Source: Bursaphelenchus xylophilus (lineage: Eukaryota; Nematoda; Chromadorea; Rhabditida; Aphelenchoididae). Taken from it: a DNA stretch of 64,000 bases. The notes under the pieces were generated by a model, which saw only the letters and a list, made by a program, of their open reading frames with translations, was not told the DNA's origin and ran no database searches. A program made the translations under genes and the position numbers. The stretch is taken from the NCBI GenBank assembly GCA_904066235.2, contig CAJFCV020000001.1, positions 6,944,001-7,008,000 on the forward strand. Reading direction: 5' to 3'. Positions 43,234-53,619 of this stretch are shown piece after piece (the first letter of the stretch is position 1; every line of letters begins with the position of its first letter).

Positions 43234-43527
43234 AAGTGTCAGAGATTTTTTAGATCGTTGTAGGATTGTAAATGTATAAAAGGTCTTATAAAGCAAATAT
43301 ACCAGTCTCCTTTGCCAGTTTTAATACTGTTTTTTAAAGAAAATAAGCTGTATGGCTTTTCCCAACCGGATTCCGTGGGACCGGAAGCAAGGCTCCCATC
43401 TGGACCATCTGGCACAGGTAATTTTGGCTTTTTCTTTTGCGGACACCTGTACAACAGTTAATTGGTCTCCCGTCTGTCAAAGCGCTTTTATGTGGCCAAG
43501 GGTCATTTTTTGTTTTCGATCGCCAGG

Positions 43528-44966
43528 ATGAGGGTGTCTACGGTTCCCTTTCTGATGACAATAATATGGGTAATTATTTCTAGCCTTGTTTAGACTTCCA
43601 ACTTTTATTTCTTGATGGGGTTTTGTTTAGGAAACGTTCGCACTTAATGTTGACAATGACGTTGTAGGAGAACCGGAAATATTTTGTACTCGTGATGGCT
43701 TTAGGGTTGTAATGTCTACAAGCAAACCATTTCGGTAGGCCTAACGACATAAAATGATGGTCTGTTTAGAGGAAGTATATACGTCAAGGGGCATTTCGAA
43801 TTCCCGGAATGTCGAGCTGAATTTGCCAGAAACCCACAGTCCCAACTTACATTCACCGTCCCGTTTGGAACATGTGGGATGGCCAAACGAAAGGAAATTA
43901 ATACTTCCATGACCTTCTCAACGGTCATCATTGTTAAATTTCATTCCCAATTCCTTACAAAGTATGACAAAGCTTATGACATTGGATGCCATTTCGATCG
44001 TTCGCCGAGGAATGTGACTTCAAGTGTGGCTGTAACAGATCTAGAAGTGAAGCCAATGATGCACGATACCGCCCCAAATGAATGCGATTATAGCCTAAGG
44101 GCGAATACTTTAGAAGGGCCCTTAGTTCAGAAAATAAATCTTGGAGAGACGATTGTTCATCGATGGCAATGCAAAGATAGTTAGTTTCTTAAGTAAATAA
44201 ATAATCATGTGTTTATTTCTAGCAGATCAGAAGATCCTGGTCAAGAACTGTATTGCCAAAGGCAGTAGCGATGAAACTCGAGTCATCGACGAAAGAGGGT
44301 TCGTCTTTTATTGACCGAGACTAATCTTGTTATTTATAGGTGCCCTATATCAGAGGATTTCACCGAGCTTACCTACAGTTCTGAGGCCAGCATGGCATTT
44401 GTGGCCCTCGATGCTTTTAGGTTTCCTGACAATGATCTGATAAAATTTGAATGCCAGCTCGAATTTTGTTCCGCCGATGCTTGTGTTGGTGTTACAGTAT
44501 GAAAATACTTATTTTTATATATTGAATTTTTGTTCAGCCTCCGAATTGTCCGAAGATCTACCCTTCGGAATTCCATCCAAACTCGATGATTCTCGAGAAT
44601 GAAGATGGCCACCACGAAACCCAGATCTACGGAGTCTTCGACCAGCCTTTCCGGACAACAACACCTTCCGTGTGGACTCCGAGGGCTCCTTCAAGTGAGT
44701 CTAAGCCAGCATTTCCCTTACCAGAAGTACAACAAGGTCAGCCTCTTGGTTGGGATAGGCGGAAAGATCAACCGCTTCTATTCACTGAAGTTAAGGCAGC
44801 CCACCAACAAACAAATGATGGGTACCTGGTAAGATCGATTAGAAAAACGTTACAGGAAATTTCATAGCTTTTTGCATTCCTATTCAATACTCTCTCCGTT
44901 ATAGTTACAATGCTTACAGCTATTAAAAAAAGAGAGAAAAACAGAACCATCATCTCCAACACCTAA
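43528..44966 (+). CDS. ZP-domain cuticlin-like protein
   Basis: Seven exons: 43528-43569, 43631-43734, 43770-44179, 44223-44298, 44340-44496, 44538-44828 and 44868-44966. Seen: a signal peptide (MRVSTVPFLMTIIW), then a ZP domain with EPEIFCTRDGFRVVMST, GSIYVKGHFEFPECRAEF, FTVPFGTCGM, FSTVIIVKFHSQFLTKYDKA, IGCHF, CDYSL and CQLEFCSADACVG. The last exon supplies a membrane helix (LFAFLFNTLSVIVTMLTAI) before a basic tail. Known: nematode cuticlins are secreted, cleaved and polymerised in the cuticle. The join between exons 6 and 7 is inferred from phase and the expected C-terminal anchor. Confidence 0.85.
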
Positions 44967-45068
44967 TACAAGACCAAGGAGAGATGAGGGACGGGTACGG
45001 AATGTCAGATCGGAAACCATTTTGATTGGAAATTATACTCATTGTAAGTTTGATGAGATATAACATGT

Positions 45069-45898
45069 ACAGGGTGGTCCACTCGGGGCTTTGGACCTTA
45101 TTCCAAGTATCTCTTCGCAAATACTGCACCAATTTCTATAAAATTTATTTCAAATTGAAGCTGAGACACCCTTTTTTCCACTAAATATGGCGGCTCTACG
45201 TTTACAGAGAGCCCCGTACTCACCGACGTTTTAACTTCAATTTTTCCCCAGAGTCCGGTGAAAGCCCAAAACTAAAAAAAATTCCAAAACCTAGAAACTC
45301 AATTGAAAATCATTTCAAAAATTTTTAACAACAAGGGACTTGTAGCAACTATCCATGGCCAAAGTTACATGTCAAAATTGCTCACGGAATTTGGCCACGG
45401 AGATCTACGGCTTCAAATTACTTTAGGTTTATTCCTCTGATTTTTTCCGGCTCACACCCGGGGAACTCACATCAAAGAGGTGGTACATACGAACAAACCC
45501 CCATCATTTCTTTTTCAAAAACGGCAATTTTGTTCAGGTACAAATGTAGCATGAAGGTAAAAAGTGTTCGTGTTGATGTGTCATAACGAAACTCGCGACC
45601 TACTCCTAGCTTGCGTTTTGCAGAAAAGACGGGACCACTATTTGTTATACATTTTTGAAAATTGAATTTAAAATTTTGACAAATTTTTGACCTAAAATCA
45701 AGTATGTAAGGATGGTGACATACACATCAAATTGGATGTCGTGGCGTGAAACCGCGATTTCTTGTCTGTTAGGCCTCTAGACAAGAAATGCGCAATTCTT
45801 GTCTCAAATTGCGTAACATTGCATTGCGCAATATTTCGCAAAATTGGCGCAGTATTTGCAGAGAGATACTTGAAATAATGTTGGACCACTCCGTATTG
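45069..45898. mobile_element. TACAGGGTGGTCCA-ended element, about 830 bp
   Basis: The left end starts TACAGGGTGGTCCACTCG, then TTCCAAGTATCTCTTCGCAA. The right end is the reverse complement of TACAATACGGAGTGGTCCAA, then TTTCAAGTATCTCTCTGCAA. The inverted repeats are about 75 bp with indels. TA at the tips fits a Tc1/mariner-like insertion. It contains an arm of the 4331-4590 hairpin family at 45708-45830. No transposase. Confidence 0.6.
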
Positions 45899-45915
45899 TA
45901 CGATTTACAGCATTT

Positions 45916-46156
45916 ATGGAACCAAATTTAAAGAGCAGTGAAGTTTGTTGGGCACGCAAAGAAGCCGTCACTTTTATCTATATTGCTGCTGTGCTTGCCA
46001 TATACGGCGTTGTGGTCACTATTTACTTGACATGTGATTTCATTCGTGGACGGTGAGAAAATAATTGGATTCTGATGGCTGAATTCAGGCCTCTTGCAAA
46101 TAAATCGTACTGATTTCAGAGCTCGATCCAGAAAGGCCCTCATTTCGGGTTACTAG
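45916..46156 (+). CDS. Small single-pass membrane protein (57 aa)
   Basis: Exon 1, 45916-46053, reads MEPNLKSSEVCWARKEAVTF, then a hydrophobic helix (IYIAAVLAIYGVVVTIYLTC) and DFIRGR. A GTGAGA donor joins to GCTCGATCC at about 46121, adding a basic tail (ARSRKALISGY). An alternative acceptor gives RPLANKSY. No family recognised. The size is like small integral membrane proteins. It is surrounded by repeats, which lowers confidence. Confidence 0.45.
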
Positions 46157-46184
46157 AAGCATGAATTAAAATTGAATTCCTACA

Positions 46185-46910
46185 TATTAATCTGCAGTTT
46201 TTAATAAACATATTTGCCAAGTGTTGTTGGATTAGAATAAAATTCTCATAAATTGCTAGCCAAAGACTAATCCAATATTTTTGATGACTTTCGAATAAAT
46301 GAATGAAAAGCAGCTTACAAGGGAATGAATTAGGTGTAAATCGCTTTTTGAACCGGAGGTATTGCAAATTGATCGGGTAGGACTCAGAATCATCCACAAA
46401 GGGTGAAATCTCTGCGAATACTCTAAAATACAAAAATTTATTTTTGTTTTATTCTTACTGTAGAAAAAAATTTAATCCACAGATATCGTACTCAGGCCCG
46501 GGTATTGCCGTCGTCCACTCGGCCACCGATTCACATTTTCTTTCCCCTTCAGAGGTCTTTTTGGCGATCTCTTTTGACCTAACTTTGACGGCTCATATCT
46601 CTGTCTTCAGGGGCCGTGCAGAGATTTTTGGGGATGATACTGAGTCCTACCCGATCAATTTGCAATTCCTCCGGTTCAAAAAGCGATTTACACCTAAATG
46701 CATTCCCTTCTAAGCTGCTTTCCATTCATTTATTCGAAAGTCATCAAAAATATTGGGGGCTAAGGTAGTACAACCCCCCAGTCCAGTTCTTTCCTGGGGG
46801 GCTGAACTACCAAAGCCCCAAATATTGGATTAGTCTTTGGCTAGCAATTTATGAGAATTTTGTTCTAATCCAACAACACTTGGCAAATATGTTTATTAAA
46901 AACTGAAGAT
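46185..46910. repeat. 0.7-kb inverted duplication
   Basis: The segment 46185-46440 is repeated in inverted orientation at about 46600-46905: TTTTTAATAAACATATTTGC near 46198 matches the inverse near 46890, and TAGGTGTAAATCGCTTTTTG near 46330 matches the inverse near 46680. The right arm holds an extra 63-bp hairpin. Confidence 0.75.
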
Positions 46911-46978
46911 TAATATGCCGATCAATTTGCACTACCTCCGGTTCAAAAAGCGATTTACACCTAAAGTGCATTCCCTTG
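46318..46978. mobile_element. CAAGGGAATG palindromic element
   Basis: It begins CAAGGGAATGAATTAGGTGT at 46318 and ends with the inverse of CAAGGGAATGCACTTTAGGT at 46978. TTA flanks both sides (46315-46317 and 46979-46981). Because the left flank is itself duplicated inside, the structure may instead be two overlapping insertions. Confidence 0.6.
46750..46828. mobile_element. 63-bp hairpin insertion with a 9-bp direct repeat
   Basis: AAATATTGG occurs at both sides of an insert that starts GGGCTAAGGTAGTACAACCC and ends GAACTACCAAAGCCCC. The insert is itself an inverted repeat. The homologous left arm (near 46285) lacks the insert and has one copy of the flank, so this is a clean insertion. Confidence 0.7.
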
Positions 46979-47161
46979 TTAGAAAACGTAACACGGGATG
47001 TCCTGTTTTATCCGTATTGCATCAGCATCTGCCTTCTCCGAGAAAAAGAAGAAAAGCCCTGGCCAAGTGTTTCTACTCGGTTTGCTTTTTATTATAGTTT
47101 TGGCTCCAAGCCAGCTTTATTTTTTTCCGTTTTAAAAAAAACGCTTTTTCTTTGTTTTCAG

Positions 47162-48867
47162 ATGGCTGATGACGATTCTATGGAAAAGGACAATCGAGAA
47201 AATGATCTTCATCACGAAGCGGCATTACTAGAGGAAGGCGAGGAAACCAAGATACAACTGAAACAGAGGATCTCGCTGTTCAATGGATGCGCGATTATTG
47301 TGGGAGTAATTGTGGGCTCCGGCATTTTTGTCAGTCCTCGAGGTGGGGATTTGATTTATTAATTACCTGAATTTAGGTGTTATTGAACAAACCGGAAGTG
47401 CGTTCTTGTCGTTGGTGGTATGGATGTTTTGCGGAATATTCTCCTTACTTGGTGCCCTCTGTTATGCAGAATTAGGAACCACCATCCCGAAAAGTGGAGG
47501 GGATTATACCTATATCCACGAAGCTTTTGGCAAAGTCCCAGCATTCATTTTTCTGTGGATGGCATTGATTATTGTGAATCCATCTTCCATTGCAATCATG
47601 GCTTTGACGTTTTCAACGTATTCTTTACAGCCTTTCTACCTGGATTGTACTATACCTCAAACTCCGATTATTTTATTATCTGCTGTTATGATAAGTAAGT
47701 GTGCTTCCTCTTAAAAGCAATGTTGTTTTTAGTTTTCTTGACTTTCATCAATTGTTACAATGTACGGTGGTCTACCAAGACTCAAGATATATCCAGTGTT
47801 ACTAAAGTGGCTGCACTTTTGCTAATTGTTTTTGCTGGTGTCTATCATTTCTTAACTGGTAAGTGTTGTTTGGTTCCTATTCGAGGTATCCTAGGTTCAT
47901 CCAATAACTTTAACTGGGAATCGTTGAACTCTGGAAGTAATATGAGCATTGTTTCATTGGCTTTGGCCTTTTATCAGGGAGTATTCAGCTTTTCTGGATA
48001 CAATTACCTCAACTTTGTGACTGAAGAAATAAAGGAACCAAACAAGTAAGTCATCGATTCCCTGCGTTTTAACTATCATCCAAGAAACCTTCCACGTGCT
48101 ATTTACCTCTCCATTCCCGTGGTAACTGTGATCTACTTGTTGGTGAATATGGCCTACTTTGTTGCGTTGACGCCTCAGGAAGTGCTGTTGTCGCCTGCGG
48201 TAGCCGTAACTTTTGCCAATCGAGTGATGGGGTTTCTGTCGCCGTTGATGCCCTTCTTCGTGGCTATCAGTTGCATTGGCTCTGTGAACGGGATCATTTT
48301 TACTTCTTCTCGGATGTTTTTTGCCGGAGCACGGGATGGCCAGCTCCCCGAACTCTTGGCCATGATTCATGTTAGACTCCTGACTCCTATTCCATCTTTG
48401 ATCGCCCTATGTTTACTCAGTTTGGTGAACATCTTCGTCTCTGAGCTTCGTGATTTGATCAATTATCTGTCCTTCGCGGAAACGGCGGTGGTGTTCATGT
48501 CTGTGGCTGCTTTGCTTAAGTTGAGAATCTGTTCTCCCGAGATTCCCCGTCCTATTAAGTTCAATCTGTTGGTGCCACTCTCTTTCTTGGCTATCTGCTT
48601 GTTTATTTTGGTCACTCCATTTGTTAGGAGTCCGATTGAATTGATCGCTGCCGCCATCATCATCTGCTCCGGGGTTCCAGTTTACCTGGCATTTGTACAA
48701 GTTAAAGCCAAACCGGCTGTTTTATACACGCCATGGGGTAAGACGACATCTTCTTCATTCAACTCTTACATTAATTTGCGTAATTACAATTATTTATTTT
48801 AGTTTACTTCACTCAGTCCATGCAGAAACTTCTGCTTTGTGTGACGGAAGATGAACACACGGAATAA
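47162..48867 (+). CDS. SLC7A: L-type amino-acid transporter (SLC7 light chain)
   Basis: Six exons: 47162-47342, 47377-47694, 47733-47858, 47886-48045, 48085-48738 and 48803-48867, about 501 residues. Seen: a soluble acidic N-terminus, then the first helix [20 protein letters not shown] with the GSGIF substrate motif, [77 protein letters not shown] and about twelve membrane segments. Known: LAT/AAT proteins exchange neutral amino acids at the plasma membrane, often with a heavy chain. The upstream 46990-47160 stretch is T-rich and ends TTTTCAG just before the ATG, a likely trans-splice or first-exon acceptor. Confidence 0.95.
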
Positions 48868-50096
48868 AGGGATTTGTCATGTTTCGGTATGGTCCCTGGT
48901 ACTGTTTTTGGAGAGTCTTCATCCAGTTTTGAATCACCAGCTTGCATGTTCTGGAATTGTTAACAGTTTATTGTTGTTGTTTATCGCAAATCAAGTGTTG
49001 CGTTATGATTTGTGGGAGAAAATATATCTTTTCTGGTGGAAAATAGCGTTTTTTTCTATAATCCTCTTTTCCGGGGAAATACATATGGGCAAAAAGTCTG
49101 GGGCCAGATTTCTCGGCTGATGTATAGTATGAATGCGATTTTCAAGCAAATTTTAAACTGGATGTATAAGTCTTTTTATAACGAAGTGTTCAAAAATTTC
49201 AATCAATAATGGCGACGCGTCGCTAAAAAAGCGCTTTTCGATTGGGATAAATTGTTGTGTTTTGGATAAAAAATGAACTTTCTGATTTTTGCACAATGCC
49301 AAAACTTTTTGGCATTGATAGATTTGACCGTGGTGGGACAAATCAAAATTAGCAGAAAAAATTGCGTGCGGGAGACATTTTTTCAGAAATATTTCTGGGA
49401 AAAAGTTTCTTATTCTGGCCACAACTTATAACTTTGCGGAAACTGGTCAGAATTAGCCCAAATTTGGCGTGCAGACTCAATTCATCGTTGTCAATGCCCG
49501 GATTATTTTTTGCAGTGAAAAAAAATCTGTCGAGTTTCACTCTGTCCAATTTCACCCTGTCCAATTTCCACGAAGCCCCACCTTACCCTTCAAAAACGGC
49601 TGCAGCCTGCGATTTTACACTTTATACGATGAAACCTGTCCGGAACTAAACTTTTTCTGTATAGAACTAAATGAGTCGTCATAGCCTTCGTAGGTACCCT
49701 TAAAACTATAGAGGTATTATAGTAATTCAGTCCCAGCCAGGTCGAAGCCTTGTTTCCTAACTTTAGCTCCCAAGCTTTGGCGTAGTTCGCCGAGTACCTT
49801 TGTTTAGGGTTCAAACGGGGGATGTACCGCGAAGCCGGGTATTTGTGGTAATTTTCAAAGTACTTTTACGTTTAAAAATGGTCATAAAAATCAATTAATG
49901 CTGACAGTTTGTCTATATAATATAACGGTGGGTTTTCTTCTATTTAGACCGAACTTGCCCGGTGGCCACTCGGCTATGGACATTAAAATAGTTGGGTCTA
50001 ATTTTTATTTTTCACCCGTAGCTATTTACAGCTTGCTTTCGTTTCTTCTGATTTTTTCCCTTCTTTCCTTGGTGATCATATACATGTGAATTTAAG
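48868..50096. other. Intergenic region between the LAT-like gene and HYPK
   Basis: About 1.2 kb. It contains the dispersed repeat at 49260-49345 (inverse of 42645-42750) and a short tandem TTTCACCCTGTCCAA near 49540. A T-rich tract ends in an AATTTAAG acceptor directly before the HYPK ATG. I see no further gene. Confidence 0.5.
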
Positions 50097-50384
50097 ATGG
50101 CTGATAATGGGGAAGATGGTATTGAGGAGAAAGCCGTGGACAAACATGACTGGGGAGCTGCTGATCTGGAGAGAGTAACCAACTACGAAGAAGAGAAGGA
50201 TGAAATGGGAACCGAGAATGTTGATCACCTTAAGGCTCAAACCCCAAATGTAGTGTCTCTCCATGCTGAAGATATTGCCTTATTGGTCAAGGAATTTGAA
50301 TTGAAAAGACCCTACGCCGAAAAGATTCTGATCGAAGCACGGGGAGATCTCAAAGCTTGTGTGGAAAACTTTATTAATGCTTGA
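50097..50384 (+). CDS. HYPK: HYPK, NatA-associated chaperone-like protein
   Basis: A single exon of 95 residues. Seen: KHDWGAADLERVTNYEEEKD, the HYPK signature, then a C-terminal UBA-like domain (VVSLHAEDIALLVKEFELKR, AEKILIEARGDLKACVENFI). Known: HYPK binds and regulates the NatA N-terminal acetyltransferase on ribosomes. The ATG immediately follows an AATTTAAG acceptor-like site, as expected of a trans-spliced nematode mRNA. Confidence 0.92.
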   Translation: MADNGEDGIEEKAVDKHDWGAADLERVTNYEEEKDEMGTENVDHLKAQTPNVVSLHAEDIALLVKEFELKRPYAEKILIEARGDLKACVENFINA

Positions 50385-50519
50385 ATTTTTTATTTAACGC
50401 CCATCGATAAAGTTCGTTCGGTGATCTTCCTTTTCATTTATTCTAGTTATCGGAAATGATATGAAAAAATAATAAATGTATTATGGACAATATTGCAAAT
50501 TTTTAATAATATTATGCCG

Positions 50520-51430
50520 CGTACAGCAATACTAGTTCTGCAAAAAGGTCCGCGGGATGGCTGCCCTACGCCAATCGCACAGGGACTGTGCAATTTTTGG
50601 CCCGCACAGTGCAAAGTACAGGGTGACAGGACGGAATTGGGGGCAGTGCAATAAATTCCCGTTCTTTTGGGTCTATAGGGTACCTTTTTGAGTGCTATTT
50701 TTTGCTAAAAAAAGTCTTACCTTGATCCAAAAAGATTTTGGCAACTTCGTTGACATGAATATATTTTGAATCTTTGAAATGTAAATTTAACATCATTGAT
50801 TCAAGACTTCACATTAAAAGCTTAATTTCCGAAAGACGGCACAGTGCAAACCGAAATAAATTTCAGGGCTGCACTGTGCGACCGCCAAGCTTTTTCTGAT
50901 CCCTTGCACCGTGCGAACTAAAATGTCTGCTGTCTCTTTCCAACGCACGCACTTTCTTGTTCAATGTTGAACAGCACTGTGCAATCACATTCAAACCCCA
51001 GCGATTTCGGACGCGAGAGTCCCAAGTTCGCTCAATTGAAAATCGAAAGTGCAACAGAATTCCGGGTTGCACTGTGCAAAGTCAAAATACACCGCGCGGA
51101 GTCTGTCGCGGGGTTCGGTAAATTCAAAATTTTTTTCGCCCATGACTCTCGACCACGAGTTTCGCCCACATAGAATTTCTTACCCTGCAATGTGGAGAGC
51201 CCAAGACAGGATAAAACTTGTTCTGAACGGTATAGTGGAAAGAATTATTCGCACCTCGCTGTTTTTGCCTATTGTGGGCCTTGTATAGGGCGTTTCAAGA
51301 AACTTTTGACGACGCGCCATGGGCGAAAAAATTTTGAATTTACTCGGAACCCCTCTTGTATGCACTGTGATGATTTTAATTGCACCGTGCGGGGGTGCAA
51401 AGTCCATTCCGCGGACTTTTTCGCTGAACT
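50520..51430. repeat. Cluster of GCACTGTGC/GCACAGTGC motifs with an inverted repeat
   Basis: The 9-bp word GCACAGTGC or its inverse, with one-base variants such as GCACCGTGC, occurs about ten times in 0.9 kb. The part 51115-51350 forms an inverted repeat with arms sharing GTAAATTCAAAATTTTTTCG. The same word is frequent at 27185-27275 beside the big palindrome. No coding frame stands out. Confidence 0.6.
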
Positions 51431-51466
51431 AGTACTTGTAGATGTGTGCATTAAGTAGAAGTTAAA

Positions 51467-52397
51467 CTATACTAAGCCATGGGACGTAATGCCGATGATG
51501 GAGTCTGGAGGTTGAGATTCACTGTTGGGATTTTCAATACCAGCATCATTTTCGGCAGCGAACTCGATGATAATTGAGGGATTACTGGTTTTCTGAATGT
51601 GGGAATGATTGGTCAAGACGCGCATTAATTTCGTTACGCCAAGACTGGAAATTTAAACTTACGCTTCGTTCTGCCACTTTCATCTCAAATTCATGCATTT
51701 TTTTCATTGACAAATACTTTCTGCATTGAACGACGACGTATAGCATCACTCCTTGGACAACTGCAAAAATGAGGACCAGAATAAACATCGTGAAGAAAGG
51801 AGGCTGCGTAGCATCAGGAGGCTCCAACGATTTGAATCTAAACTTTCGTATATAGTTATAAACATAGCACTTACAGCAAGGCAAACAATGTCACAATTTC
51901 TCCTGTACACACTACCGAATATACAACGATAAAGGGCAGTAGATAAGATGGCTCCTGCTTTTTGATGCCGCATAAAACGTAGTAATGGATCATAACTCCA
52001 AGCCCCAAGTAAACAAATAGTCCCAGAAGAGCCGAAATATCAACTCCTCTTCTGTGGTGATACCAGTTGAATTCAAAGAAACTCGATACGAAAAAAAGAA
52101 CAACCATGGCCAGACCAAAGCAAGAATTAAACTAAATTATAAAAACGTTGTTGTTTAGCTTTAGACATACCACAGCCACCTTCTGCACATGCCAGTACTG
52201 GACAAACATAAATTCGGGGGCGTTTTCATCGAACGGAGCTACAATGATCTTGGTCGGCAACGGGCGATCGTCCGCTTCCCCATCTAAAATAAAGAACAGG
52301 AAATCGGCGACTTACCTCCTCGGCCAAAACGAGAGTACGTGACATTGGTCTGATCCCTGTGTCGTATCAACCAACTCTGGATCTTCTCCATGATCAT
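51467..52397 (-). CDS. Four-transmembrane protein (unrecognised, nematode type)
   Basis: Five or six exons. Seen: MIMEKIQSWLIRHRDQTNVT, PEFMFVQYWHVQKVAVF, then four hydrophobic segments (CFGLAMVVLFFVSSFFEF; ISALLGLFVYLGLGVMIHYY; YLLPFIVVYSVVCTGEIVTL; FTMFILVLIFAVVQGVMLYV). A cytosolic tail follows (CRKYLSMKKMHEFEMKVAER), ending in an acidic stretch. The layout recalls LAPTM-like and other nematode four-TM families. I cannot name it. It lies 84 bp downstream of the seryl-tRNA synthetase-like gene, with ATTTATTTAG directly before its ATG, consistent with an operon. Confidence 0.75.
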
Positions 52398-52481
52398 CTA
52401 AATAAATGTTGCATTCAGTATTTAAAAGCGTTAAAGGTATCGATTGGTAAAAACAGGAAAAGATAAGAATGACTTCAGTGA

Positions 52482-53534
52482 TTAAAATTTATTTAGAAAA
52501 CTGCAGTAAACGGTACCATGAGCAAGGTTTACAAAGGAATCCGTGTCGACAATTTTAAGACGTCTACTGATAAATTGCCCAATGGATGAGACTCGTGCTA
52601 CAGTGATGTCATTGGCAATAATTGTGATGGCTGCATCTTCGTAATTTAGCAAATCGGTCGGAAGAACGATTCTAATACTAGCGTTGGGAAGAAACGAAGA
52701 GATCAGCCCGAATACATGATTCAACAAATCCATAAACCCATCAATCGGACATGAAATGGATCTTCCAACTCTCAATAAGGACACTTGGTTCAGTTCTTCC
52801 ATTCTGTTGTTTATAATTTGATATCCCTTCCCGAGAGAAACAAAGGAAATCGGGAAATTATTCTTATTTGCAAATTCTTTATCAATCAGAACGGATACTT
52901 GTGAAGGCAGAGAGGTACCTAAATTCAAAAATGTTATAAATATAAACATGGCTCGGAAAGACATACCAACGACAAAACATTCCGGATCACTGTCATGGAT
53001 TCGAGGAAATGAATTCAAGTCCACATGGCAGCCTTCCAAAACAGCTTTCCTCACGATAGAAGGAGTTGCTAGCCTTACACTTCCTGCTATTCCATCCAAA
53101 AACGTGTTCAAAGCCACTTCCGCTATAAATGGAGTACGTGGATCGAGGGTCTTCACGATCGCATTCCCATCTGATATTCTTCTGTCAGTTAGATAATCGA
53201 TGTTTTTAAGAGTATTCGGCAATTGCAGAACAGATTGCAACCCATGCCACTGCTCTTTCAAAAAACGCTTCCGTTCAACCTAAATGCTCAACAATGACTG
53301 GAAACAGAAACCTACCGTTTCATTTTGAGAGTATTCCACAAACGCGTTCCACCATCTGTTATAATTCTGTTTCAGCGAATCAAACGATCCCAAGTATCCT
53401 CGCTTAAGCAAGTTTTTCTCAAAGCCTTGTTTGGACAAAACGGTCCTAAAGTCCAAATGCGGATCCACCAGAAAAGAATCGCCGGGAAGCCGACCCTGAG
53501 CATATCTAAAGCCTAAAGACCTCATCCTAACCAT
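52482..53534 (-). CDS. Seryl-tRNA synthetase-like protein, probably inactive (SLIMP-type)
   Basis: Three exons: 53534-53316, 53279-52967 and 52918-52482, about 322 residues. Seen: a short N-terminal helical part (VDPHLDFRTVLSKQGFEKNL), then a reduced class II core: CFVVGTSLPSQVSVLIDKEF, FPISFVSLGKGYQIINNRME, QVSLLRVGRSISCPIDGFMD, and RVSSIGQFISRRLKIVD. GTS, LP..(F)VSLG.GY and the terminal ..SRRL resemble SerRS, but the motif 2 arginine (FR.E) and the long tRNA-binding arm are absent. Known: SLIMP in insects is such a mitochondrial paralogue. The nematode identity is an inference. It is the middle gene of a probable operon with TAF10 upstream. Confidence 0.6.
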
Positions 53535-53619
53535 ATTAAAATGTCAACTATAGGTACAGGGCTTTTACCACAAACAATTAGGTAGTGTGGTCTCGATGAA
53601 CTCATAATTTATTAATAAC

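Noticed and set aside
43239..43454. Minus-strand frame MYRCPQKKKPKLPV between MIC13-like and the ZP gene
   Set aside because: No family match and no splice partners that extend it. Proline and lysine content reflects base composition.
49898..50089. Hydrophobic 63-codon frame just before HYPK, first suspected as an upstream cistron like YOS1
   Set aside because: It coincides with the T-rich tract expected before a splice acceptor, so its hydrophobicity is explained by TTT/CTT composition. No family match.
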